Source: Cafeteria roenbergensis
Lineage: Eukaryota; Sar; Bigyra; Bicosoecida; Cafeteriaceae
Assembly: GCA_008330645.1 (NCBI GenBank)
Contig: VLTN01000026.1
Coordinates: 186,001-250,000, forward strand
Length of the DNA: 64,000 bases
Direction of reading: 5' to 3'
In this document: positions 11,701 through 20,000 of the stretch, in pieces
Layout: every line of letters starts with the position of its first letter
Numbering within the stretch: position 1 is the first letter of the stretch
The notes under the pieces: model-generated
The model's database searches: none
Seen by the model: the letters and a program-made list of their open reading frames with translations, nothing else
Told to the model about the DNA's origin: nothing
Translations under genes and position numbers: made by a program

Positions 11701-14700
11701 CTCCGTGCTGTCGGGAGCCGACGAAGGCACGGACCCTTGGATTCGGGAGGCCGCGGCGGCGGCTACGGCGGCGGCGGCGGCTACGGCGGCGGCGGCGGCA
11801 GCGGGCGGGGAGCACGCCGGCGGCCCAGGTGGCGCGGGCCTTGCGCCTGACCGCCCGGATGACGTCACGGGCGAGTCACACCTTGTTCGCTCCGCAGCGC
11901 CCTTCAGCCGGCTACCGCGCACGAGACGGCCAAAGGCAGGCATGGCCGGGCCAAAGTGGGCCCGAGCGGCCGCCGCAGCCATGGCGGTCGCCCGGCTGCA
12001 CGAGGCGCGAAACCGCGCTGCGGCCAAAAGTGCCGCCGACGCGACGGACGGCCTGTCGGCCTCGGCGGGATCTGCGATCGAGGCGTTGCTGCGGTTTCGC
12101 GACGAGCGGGCCCAGCGACAAGCAGCAAGGAGAGCAGGCAACAGCCACGGCCACAGCGGAGGCGGCGGCGGCGGAAGCGGCGGCCGTCGCAACGGGAGGT
12201 CTTCGAGCGCCAGCGGCAGTGCTCGCGGGGCGTCGGGCGGCGAGGCGCTGGCCCGCCGCCGGTCGCTGTCGCTGGCGTCCCCGGAGCTGGCGGCCTCGGC
12301 CGCGGCCCTCGTTGGGGACCCGGCGCTGGAGCGCCTTGGCCGATCGCAGCACGTGTTCGACGGCGCAACCGCAGCTCTGCGCGACAAAGTGGCGACGCGG
12401 TTCATCGCGGCACGCATCGCCCAGTGGCGGCGGCAGCGGCTCGAGTGGGTTTCCGTCGCGAAGCAGGTGGTGCTTCGGGCCATGGTATCGGCAGCAGCGG
12501 CGCAGGCCGTCGCAGCGGCGGCTTCCGCCTCCACAATGGCAGCAGCGGGCGCAGCGGCTCTGGTCGGCGGGGATACCGCCGGTGGGGCTGCGGCGGGCGC
12601 GGGGCTGCGTAGGAGTGCCTCGCACGGTAGCTCTGCCGTGTGGAAAGTGGGCAGCGCGACGTCTCTTCTGGCGCCGCCGGCTGCGAAGCAGCGCACCCTT
12701 CCCGTGGCGTTGGTTGCCATCGGGGGCGGGGGGGACCCGTGGGAGGAAGACTGCGGCGACATCACGTCCCCATCTCGCGTGCGTCGCGGGAACGCGTCAG
12801 CCAGGTCCGGGGGCAGCTGGCACGCAGGCGATCACCCAGGCAGCGGCATTCGAGCCGGCGTTGAGCACGAGGACGACGAGCTGCGTTCTCAACGAAGCCT
12901 GGAGAGCTCTGCTGACGGCGAGGACGACGATCCCGCCACGCCGGCGGGAGCCAGTGTCCTGGGCAGCGTGGCTGCAGGGTCGGACAGGGCGGCTGCGCCG
13001 CTGGCGGCCGACGTTGCCAGCGAGGCAAGGGCCGTTCGCAAGCTGTTCCGTGATCAGTCGAAGTGGGCTGTACCGCCGTGGTCGGCTCTGCTTGGCAGCG
13101 TGACGGGAATGCGGTTCGCCCTGCTGGTGGCGCGCGTTGCGACGCTGAACGCAACCGTTATGAGGGCTGGGGGCGACACAGCGTCAGCCATGCAGCGGGC
13201 CGCGGAGGCTGCGGCAGCGGCGGCGGTGGCTGGCAGCGCGGCAGGCTCCTCCGCCGGCAGAGGCAGCGGAGCGCGGTCCAAGGCGGGCGCGGCCAAGGCG
13301 GCCGCGTGGGCCGTTCGCCTCGCAATCGCGGCCACGTTGCAGCAGCGGGCCCGGTTTCTGGGAGAGGACACCCCGACGGGCCAGGCAGGGATGGCTGAGC
13401 AGTCGCTCGACGGGCAGCGGGCCGCGGGCGGCGGCGGCAGCGCGCAAGCCGCCCGTCGGGAGCGATCGGCGGCGAGCCGGTGGTCAAAGGCGGGCGGGGC
13501 CGCCAAGACAGCCGTGTCGCTCGCCGCTGCCATGGCCCGTCGGCGGAAGGCGACGGCGGGATCGGGCTTGCGCCCCGGTGGGCGCTGCCAGCTGGCAGAG
13601 CTGCTGGGCGCCGGTCGGTCAGCCGACCTGTCAGACCGACTCCGCCGGCGCCGGCGCAGGCAGCTGCTGGCCGCGCAGGCCAGCCAAGCCCAGAGCGGCT
13701 CTGCCGCCCAGCTTGGCAGCGGAAGCTTCGTCGCCGGGCAGGCTGCCTCGCCTGGCGTTGCTGCAAGTGCAAGCAGCGGGGGGAATGGGAAGCTTGAGAG
13801 CGCGAGCCCGGCTGCTGCTGCGGCCAGCGACCGGGCGCGAGTGGCCGCCGCCGTGGGAGCTGTTCGGCACGTGCTCATCGCCGCGGGGTGGCTCCCGGCA
13901 GAGGCACGTGGCAGCGCGGCGGCGGGCTCCACCTTCGGGCCGACTGCTGCCGCGACGTTGGGGCCGTCCCGTGGGCGGTCGCCTCCGCCTGCGGGCTCCA
14001 GGCGCGGCCTCGTTGCGTCCGCTGCTGCCCCGCTCGAGTCCCCAGAGAGCAAGGCGGTGGCTATGACGCTCAGGAGCTCGTCGGGACTTGCCGCCGTCCG
14101 GGCCGTTCTGGGCCCCGATTGCCTGAGCGACGCGTTGGCGGCTCTGTCCCAGCGCGTTTGCACCGTGACTGCCGACGGCAAGCACAGGGCCCTTCCGAGC
14201 GCGACGGTGGAGGTGGAGTCTGTGACCGACGCCGGGTCGCTCGGCCGCGCGACGTCGGGAGTCGCTCATGGCCGCGGGGGCGCCGGCTGGAAGCTTGGCG
14301 CGTCGGCAGCACCGGCCAGGGGGGGCGGTCGGCCCGGGGCACGGGGCTTCGGCGCAGCTGGCGGCAGAGTGTCCTCGGCCAGAGGCTCCGCGGCCGGCGG
14401 CGGAGCCGGCCCCGACAGGCTGGACCAGTGGGCCGGCTCTGCCGCAGACGCGTTCCGGCGGCAGGGGTGCTGGACGAGGGCGCGCGAGGCAGAGCACACC
14501 GCAGGCAGCGCCGCTCGGGCGGTGCGCGCAGCCGTCCGTGTCGGCGGGCGAGCTGGCGAGGCCGGCGGCTCGGGAGGCGGCAAGGAGGCCGGGAAGGCTC
14601 CCGTGGCCAGAACCGAGTCGTCGGCGCTGATGAGGGCGCTCAGCTCTGCCGCGCTGCGCAAGGCTGGGTCGATCCGGGGGCCCGTGCGAGCCTTGCCCGG

Positions 14701-15550
14701 GGTGACACTGCCGAGCGTGCGGTCTGTTCGAGGCGTTGACCACTCCGGTGCAGGGACTGCGGCCAGGGGCGGCGGGCCGCCCTCCCCGACGAGCTCGTCC
14801 GACGCTGGCGAGCGAGAGGTCGCCCGCGGCTTCGTCGAGGCGGCCGATGCGGGGGAGGCCCTCGCTGCGTCCCGGGACGGAACGGGAAGCCTGGGTGCGC
14901 TGCTTGCAGCCGCGGCTGGAGGGGCGCGTCAGAGTCATGCTCTGGACGGCGGCAGCGATGGTGACCGAAGTGAGGCCGACTGGAGTGACGCTGAATCCGT
15001 TGGAACGGGCTCTCTGGTGTCCTCCGCTGGCCTGGACGACTGGACCAGCCGCGCGGTGGCCAGGAGCGCTGCGGTGGCCGCCACCGGCGCTGCGCCATCG
15101 AGCTCCACTCGCCAGGAGCTGTCGCAGCCGTCCGAGTCTGCTCTGCGGCGAGCCAGGGTCGGCGTCGGTCGACCACAGCAGCCAGCCGTGACAGGACAGG
15201 GCGGAAGCATGCGGAGAGGGCCAGCTGGGCGCCGGAGAAGCGGGGCAGAGTCGGCTGGAGACCGCGGCAGCTTTGGGCGGCGCCACTCGGCGGCTGCAGG
15301 CGGTCGGCGGGCTCTGCCTGGCCCAGCGCTCACTGACACAGACCGGGCAGCAGCTGCAGCTTGCACAGCGCACATGGGGACGCTTGCGGCATGCTTTGAA
15401 GCGCACCTTGAGGAGGCTCTCTTCGATGTCTGCCCAGTCGGGCTCACGCTGATTGGCACGGAAGAGGGAGTCACGCAGCTGCAGCGCCTCGTGGCTTCCC
15501 ACCGGGGCGCGTCGCTTGGCGAGGTTCTGGGACGCCCAAGACGCGGCTAA
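5753..15550 (+). CDS. Giant low-complexity protein with central IQ-like segment
   Basis: This is an uninterrupted frame of 3,265 codons. I do not recognise it as a named family. Most of it is alanine/glycine/serine/arginine-rich and probably disordered, with an aspartate run near residue 1000. The N-terminal helix (DRLDRREKRLAARMAEARAR) follows a second in-frame ATG at 5852, which may be the true start. Two IQ-like calmodulin or light-chain binding helices stand out: VVVQRRARGAIARAYVR near residue 1530 and AAQAMCRAFLRRQRLRK near 1608. Between them is a leucine/arginine helical stretch with FVTDFVLDV, and a WDRCASLE segment follows. This layout recalls IQ proteins of flagellated protists, but that is only a resemblance. 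Compact non-repetitive islands also occur around RKYNKPRFRVLW (near 708) and at the extreme C-terminus (HLEEALFDVCPVGLTLIGTE). The frame holds 21 copies of the GCTCTGCC octamer. Hidden introns cannot be excluded. Confidence 0.7.
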   Translation: MKARPTSARADSGSHLRPPSAGLGRRSAASAAAMDSTELGDRLDRREKRLAARMAEARARHARRAQAVAAAAGLGAGPQSGSLPRLPPVKPPQPPSLGRTAPLPSASAVTAGSTRRFSSAGRTASSASSSSSAGSSPAVAVAAAAGGVGPRHTTALSTSTPQLRRLRGSSVAAAATQPQPQHRPPAASAASAASSPVATAPSAPSLAALPSNPAGDVDHAAADPAGDALLTPASATQGTAAPASDDQVAAAATSDDIAAAELLMATPFVLLKRDDRSPAGAGAARGSTARGSAAALHPFISVQRQHTFGSDVGTHNGDAGGDGDESKLEGLGAQEEEEEEGSPKHRNQWQTQQLRVVPVAVRAAAAGGAAPGTAGAARRARTDSVASSEVSGTAPHRLHALRPGSSNPRRGSTGQEDLRNQASAVHFAAIAAALSGSPALRFAESIATDGPAGLRAGSASDIGAPSSSSSARAIGRRLSSASERSTDTSSALGSTQPADLREAAGIATPPARATAAHGGTGDASRGGGGGGAAAVSAAAAAVSAAAAEPSPWLSAGAALLRSTAAASQAGAPTRPGRDQGRPIAVTPRRLDVSGGAASMPALPSSGATGAASIQPRAATLHAAAEGDGAGSAAGQARVGAQSRGIADSGSVRRHPARGGSLAWAARPDRGGGGGDGDGAEVARGRQEPAAAAAAAGPDRAAAWLAGAAPRKYNKPRFRVLWTDAVLHGARVAEQRPGPLTVASQRRRLGRAAAERRRLAEVVAAAEARKRAEAEAAAVRMRGGIRGISALRRARHRADERLRGAKSPSSPTWPGQEEEAAEAAGKAGKSARGGFAPQARRQSRTGAGNRRAAGPGAPGGSGAPGAAEPTEALLGPRGAGPALVGVASLVAFDPRSEADSGLPRLGRDVTATTSAEARVEWLTTVITQSADVRRRVRKRVAAAAASSAGDSDRRVLAGRAAAEHLRRLEEEALAAAAAALRAGGRPGNAGAVLMRREDLQYSDDDDDDDDEGFDADDAHGDADAASGSPERWGPSRASGLWGRANGRTVASQPSLDQGSITARLGRGAGLSSESALVRGVGRVRRSGGAPTGYVGGSATPGRGSRPGSAAAGHRSGFAGPGAGSRRGVTGAATARPSSALPGHRLAGRRAAATSRGARDAHRGARGRRPAGASPTSSGPGSRASRPGRARPHSALPGWRGRRRSPSPLRAGSALPVAGRRPAPLYEPDSAELVAAGRRLLAALPMALGRSMVGKGSAAGQARPSLHGGSTGPRATDSRWDLDSIVMSSAALLPAASGEGASPAARERGGGGILGWSTASQGAVGHGWAGAALGARPGSGALAEGRVGSAGSPAHAGGSAGGPRGQSRGTAARQRGRSPPDHRLSGGSGPRAPGRRGAASPGAAASVASAVSTPRPRLSGSASEAATAAAGGEQSLLGLSMTARGAADRAARQAARVALARLRAEEATARHAEEARASLARATSSAEGRLRRERAMTWMALCAVSARCARLIRAISTARMIRSGDPAAVAAAVVVQRRARGAIARAYVRGLLLVRPSLGALVLRWRLRRPLRIRREAGQLLARFVTDFVLDVGAGGVRWRARCTSFYERCLAAQAMCRAFLRRQRLRKLTLLGFWDRCASLERSSQRYAEMLSDARASIAKLIDKKKEDSLGGSGKRKQPKRRRNVADAAAGGAARGDGSKRAASRDPRSGSATSRGARRSRGTPRGLFTARSKGDASARGSADGSTIGSARGAASARRRRSSLGLEGGRGGMLGSPIAGGSSVVVGRAGAGPGPFSGESAAPTAASGGGESPAATPKARRPRNRRSSIGAPGDAAMAAAAAAAAVSALRREDLATATAGRAGGQRPPPPPGRRAHAAAGQPAVGSAEGSADAGAAPRELRPPPPPGRALPPLRALPESGSTLPWAAPQPSDAEVSADAAEAAALTLARASATVLDAARARLTQEAELLLGRARRFDLKAVHSKLSVLSGADEGTDPWIREAAAAATAAAAATAAAAAAGGEHAGGPGGAGLAPDRPDDVTGESHLVRSAAPFSRLPRTRRPKAGMAGPKWARAAAAAMAVARLHEARNRAAAKSAADATDGLSASAGSAIEALLRFRDERAQRQAARRAGNSHGHSGGGGGGSGGRRNGRSSSASGSARGASGGEALARRRSLSLASPELAASAAALVGDPALERLGRSQHVFDGATAALRDKVATRFIAARIAQWRRQRLEWVSVAKQVVLRAMVSAAAAQAVAAAASASTMAAAGAAALVGGDTAGGAAAGAGLRRSASHGSSAVWKVGSATSLLAPPAAKQRTLPVALVAIGGGGDPWEEDCGDITSPSRVRRGNASARSGGSWHAGDHPGSGIRAGVEHEDDELRSQRSLESSADGEDDDPATPAGASVLGSVAAGSDRAAAPLAADVASEARAVRKLFRDQSKWAVPPWSALLGSVTGMRFALLVARVATLNATVMRAGGDTASAMQRAAEAAAAAAVAGSAAGSSAGRGSGARSKAGAAKAAAWAVRLAIAATLQQRARFLGEDTPTGQAGMAEQSLDGQRAAGGGGSAQAARRERSAASRWSKAGGAAKTAVSLAAAMARRRKATAGSGLRPGGRCQLAELLGAGRSADLSDRLRRRRRRQLLAAQASQAQSGSAAQLGSGSFVAGQAASPGVAASASSGGNGKLESASPAAAAASDRARVAAAVGAVRHVLIAAGWLPAEARGSAAAGSTFGPTAAATLGPSRGRSPPPAGSRRGLVASAAAPLESPESKAVAMTLRSSSGLAAVRAVLGPDCLSDALAALSQRVCTVTADGKHRALPSATVEVESVTDAGSLGRATSGVAHGRGGAGWKLGASAAPARGGGRPGARGFGAAGGRVSSARGSAAGGGAGPDRLDQWAGSAADAFRRQGCWTRAREAEHTAGSAARAVRAAVRVGGRAGEAGGSGGGKEAGKAPVARTESSALMRALSSAALRKAGSIRGPVRALPGVTLPSVRSVRGVDHSGAGTAARGGGPPSPTSSSDAGEREVARGFVEAADAGEALAASRDGTGSLGALLAAAAGGARQSHALDGGSDGDRSEADWSDAESVGTGSLVSSAGLDDWTSRAVARSAAVAATGAAPSSSTRQELSQPSESALRRARVGVGRPQQPAVTGQGGSMRRGPAGRRRSGAESAGDRGSFGRRHSAAAGGRRALPGPALTDTDRAAAAACTAHMGTLAACFEAHLEEALFDVCPVGLTLIGTEEGVTQLQRLVASHRGASLGEVLGRPRRG

Positions 15551-17083
15551 GACTCCATGGACTGGGTTTGTGGTCGGTTTGTGTTCCGTCGGGCTTGCTT
15601 GACAACCGCGGGCGAAGCTCACGCGCACTCAACGGGCCCACCTGGGAGTCTCGCTGCGCTGACCAGGCTGCACCTGCACCGCTCAAGCCCTCGACGCCTG
15701 GCCCAACTCGGAATGAGCACGGCGCAACAAGCGGCGCAGCGCAAGGTGTTCTGGTTGCTGTCAGGCCGCTGCTCAACTCGGCGCTCAGGCATGGGCCCGG
15801 TTGCTGACGGCGGGGCAATGGGGGAGGTTCGGGGAGAGCAGCGCCTCCCGGCAAGTTGCAAGTGAGCCGCTTGACTTCCACGCAGTTGCGGGACAGGGGC
15901 GCAAAGCAACGTCGGACGAGGCCTTGGGAGCAAGGGCGGCCCGTGCAACCCCGCCCCACCGCCAGTTCCGTGCACCTCCCAAAGCTTCGCCCTCGGCAAA
16001 CGGCGCGCTCGCATCTGGCGTGTCCGGCGGCAGCCGCGACCGGGCGCCAGCCTCAAGTCCCCCAGCCGATGGAAGTCGCCACCGTCGGGCTGGGGTGAGC
16101 GTATGCGCTAGCAAGCGCACGGCAAACTCATCGCTGACTCATCGGCGCCCGACGGCGCTGTGGGCTGCGCCGGTATTGGCCCCTAGGGCTTCGCGTCACC
16201 TGCTTTGGACGTGCAATGGCTGGCCTTGGCCTCAGCCCGGAGTGCGTTGGTGGCTCGGGTGGCTCGGCAAGCTGCGCTGCGAGGTTTGCGAGTCAAAGGC
16301 GCCAGCTCGGCCGGTGTGCGAAACCTCTGCAGACTCGACCAGCGACGTTTCTGAGGCTGCAGGGGCTGGGGCAACGCCCCGGGGCTCGTGCGCAGCTGCC
16401 TAGGCCCGCAGCCTGCGGTCAGTTGCCGCTTGCATAGGTTGGGCGCTTGCCGATCACCGGGGGGGGGGGGGGCGGGGGGGCTCCGCAAGGCCGGCTGAGA
16501 AGCGGACGAGGACAAAAAGCAAGCCGCGACCGCCGACGCAGCTGGCCTCGCCCCGCAGCGAAGCCGAGAGGTGCGAGCGGCCCGAGTCGAGTGAACGCCC
16601 CTCTGTGCGATGTACGGGTGCTCGGGCTGGCTGCGCCCGCGATCCGGGCTTCGTGCGGTCTGGGCACGTCCCAGCCTCGAGAGTCGCAACAGCCAGACAG
16701 CATTGCCCAGGCAAACATGCAACTGGGCCTGCACGTCAGCGCACGCGCGCCAACGGAACCACGAAGTCCGGTTGGCCGAAGGCAATCGCATGCAACTGGG
16801 ATGCAGCCGCCCCTGCGCGCCACCGAGCGGCTGGCCTGGGCGGGTCGTGCGGACAGGCTGTCGACTCTCTGAAGACGTTGCTCTCCGCGCACGGTCACAG
16901 CGATTTCGCTTGGGCAAGCGCGTGCACTCCCTGAGGCGCCGTTGGGACCCGTCTGCCCGGCAGCAAAGGGCACCCAGCGCCAAAAGCGCACCCGCCCGTG
17001 CCCTCAGGGGAGCGGCCTGCGGCCTTGCGGCCTTGCACAGCGCCTCCGCGCCGTTGCACCTGCTTTCGGCAGCCTGCGGGCCC
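15551..17083. other. Intergenic spacer before the homeodomain gene
   Basis: This is 1.5 kb without a supportable gene. It contains a 14-base G run followed by a 7-base G run near 16459-16480. Minus-strand frames of up to 424 codons here are arginine/proline/alanine-rich and resemble no family. The right end probably holds the promoter and 5' UTR of the homeodomain gene. Confidence 0.5.
16459..16480. repeat. Poly-G tract
   Basis: Fourteen consecutive G, one C, then seven G. It is a homopolymer tract capable of G-quadruplex formation in an otherwise featureless spacer, and also a likely site of sequencing error. Confidence 0.85.
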
Positions 17084-20000
17084 ATGGACATCCCGCCTTC
17101 CGCCCTCGCGGCGGCCCCCGACGCTGCGCGCCCCGAGGAGCTGCGGTCAGCGTCTAAGCGCACCCGGGGGGGCAGCCCGGCGCCGGCCGCATCGCCCGGC
17201 CGCAGAGGCGAGCGGTCAACGCAGATGCTGACCGGCGTGGCCGGTGCCAAGCGAGCCCGCCTGGCCGACGCAACACCACAAAGCCAAGGCCAGGAAGATG
17301 GGCCTAAGGGCCCATCTTCGCGCGTGGTGTCGGATGCGGGACGCTCTCCACACGACAGCCGCGATGGGCCGGCTTGGGACCAGGGCGAGGTGAGACAGCG
17401 AGGACTCGCGTTTGCTCGCGCTGTGCACACGTCCCAAGCTCGCGTGGGTCGGGGCACGGTTTGGCTGTGCGGCTCAACACCGTTTGGCCCGGGCGCGCGC
17501 GCGTGGGGGTGCTAGTTGTGGCGGTGCCGACGATTCGGCAAGTTGGCCAACCGGGGTCTCGAGCATGCGTCGAGAGCTTCTCGAGGAGTCGCCGTAGACC
17601 GCCGGCGTTCCTTGCGGCTGGCCGCCGGCCAGTGATCGCTTGGCGCGCGGTCATGGCAAGCCTTTTGTTCTGGGTCGGCAGCAGCGGCGTGGCACAGGTT
17701 GCCCAAAGGGCCATCGCGAACGGCCCGGGGCAGCCCGGTCCTTTGCGTCAACGCAGCGACTCGATTGTTGACGTGCGGTGTCCGACGCCTCACTACCCCC
17801 TGGCTCCTTCCCCGCCGCTGCCTCCGAACCCGGCGCAGTCCTCTGCGATCGCTCCAGGCGCCCGCAATGGTCGCGCGCCCCCCGGTGACGATGCATCGTC
17901 CGGACAGCGCGCGTCGGCTGGCCGATCGACGCGCCAGCGGTCTGAGCCTGGAGTCAAGCCATCCCACGGCCGAGCCGAGCAGGCATCTCGAGCCGAGGGC
18001 TCCGCGCTCCCCACGCCCCGGGGCGCGGCGCGCGGCACGCCGGGAGGGCGCCCCTCCGGCGTGCGCATCAGCGAGTGCGGCCGCGTCGCCTTTGTCCAGC
18101 CTTTGCCGGGCCTGCTGGGAGACGCGCCCATCCGCCAGCGGTCTTCCGAGGCCCAGCAGGCTGCCGCTGCCGTGCTGAACGAGCAAATGGCAGCGGTTCA
18201 CGCTTCTGGGAAGAGCGGCCGGCGCCCGGCGGACATGGGCGTCGAGGTTTGGTTCGGGCTGCCCGGCGGCTACTTGGCTGCCGTCCGCAGCGAGGGCCGC
18301 GGCGCGACGCGGCTTCCTCCCTCTGCAACGCTGACCCTCAAGCGGTGGATGTCCGACCCAGCCCACTGGTCATTCCCCTACCCCACGGATGCTGACAAGG
18401 CCGAGCTTGCCGGCGAGCTCGACATGACCGTGGTGCAAGTCGGAAACTGGTTTCGCAACGAGCGCAAGCGCGTCTGGCTGCCACTCAAGCGCGCGGCCGA
18501 CAAGGTGGCAAATTCGCTGGTCCCCTCGAGCGTGGAGGACATCCAAGCAGAGGTGCAGCGCCAAGGCGACATCGCCAGCGGGCGCATTGACGACAGCGCT
18601 GCGCTTCCGGGCGGCGCCGCAGGTGCCGCGGCTGCAGCGACGGGCACGGCTCCAAGCGGCGACGGCCGCGTGGCGGGGTCCCGTCGCAGCACACCCATCG
18701 GATCACCGCGCGCGTCGCCCTCCTCCCGCGGCGCGCGCGCCCCAGAAGGAGGGCCGCTCGCCCGGACCCTCGGCCCCGCGGCCGCCGCCGGGAACGGCTC
18801 GACTGGCGACATGGCCCACGGCTCTCACCCAGGATATGCCCAGTTGTCCGGCCTCTCTGCCGACCGCGCGCCCTGGAGCCACTCACACCGCCATCGCGCT
18901 GGCGGCCGCCCCGTGGGCGGTGCATCAGGCCCCACCCCCCCGCTCTCCAGTCCGCCGCCGTCCCCCGGCGGGGCGCAGGCGGCCCCGTCGCTCGTTCCCG
19001 CCGACTCCGTGGCCAGCGCAGGCAGCGCAGGCAGGGTGCCCTGGGCAGCCGCGCTCCAGGCCCTGCCGCGCGCGGGTGAGCCGCGCCCTCCCCGCGGCCG
19101 CTATCTTCCCATGCAGGGGCCCTCTCACCATCCCCATGGCGGTACTATGGGGGACGACGAGGGCGTATCCGGCGGCTACCCGTACGGCATGCACCGCCAC
19201 GCCGCCCATCCGCACAGCAGCTTCCCCGCCGGCGGTCTCAGCGCCGTCGACTCCCTCGGCATCCCGTTCCCGGGAAGCGCGCTCGCACCCGCCTCCATCT
19301 CTGAGCTGGCGAGCATGCGGACGTACGGATACCAGGCCGGCGCGGGCGGGCTGCCTGGCAGCGGCCGCGCCCTGCCCAGCACCGGGACCGGCTCCTCGTC
19401 CTCGTCCTCGGCAGTCGCGAGCGCAACCAGCCGGGGCGGGGCCGGATCCGGCCCCGAGGCGCGGATGAGCGGCCTCTACAGCGGCTTGGGCAGCGAGATC
19501 ACTGGAAGCAGCAGCGGCGACGCCGGCTTCGACGCGACCGGCTCCGGTCGGCTGGGCAGCAGAGCCGGCGCCCCGGCCGCGCTGGGACAAGGCGCCGACG
19601 CAGAGACCGGCGCCTCGTCCGGGGCAGCTGCGTCCGCCCATGCAAGCGCCGCCAGCGATGGCCGTGGCGGTTCGTCGTCGGCCGCGCCGGGGGGCGGGGG
19701 TCTTGACGCGAGCGGCCCGGCCTTCCAGGCGCGCCTGTCTGACTCAACCAGCGCGGGCAGCCGCCAGGGTGGGCTGGGGACCTTGCTTGCTGCAGCCTCG
19801 ACTGCCGACGCGGCCTTCATCCGAGGAGACACCCTCGGTCCCTCGTCATACAACCAGCACCTCCTGCAGCAGCCGCTGGCGTACCAGCAGCACCAGCACC
19901 AACAGCACCAGCAGCAATACCAACGGCCGCAGCACCGGCAGCAGCACCAGCACCGGCCTCACCCCGGCCAGTCTCATTCAGCCACATCGGCAAGCCAGGG

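Noticed and set aside
10687-12765. 692-codon minus-strand frame inside the giant plus-strand gene
   Set aside because: It is rich in Ala, Pro, Arg and Ser with no motif; the plus frame is longer and contains the IQ-like segment and folded islands.
13631-15628. 665-codon minus-strand frame at the 3' end of the giant gene
   Set aside because: Same reasoning: antisense of a longer and better-supported frame.
16183-17457. 424-codon minus-strand frame upstream of the homeodomain gene
   Set aside because: It overlaps the inferred first homeodomain exon and its intron, and shows no protein-like pattern.
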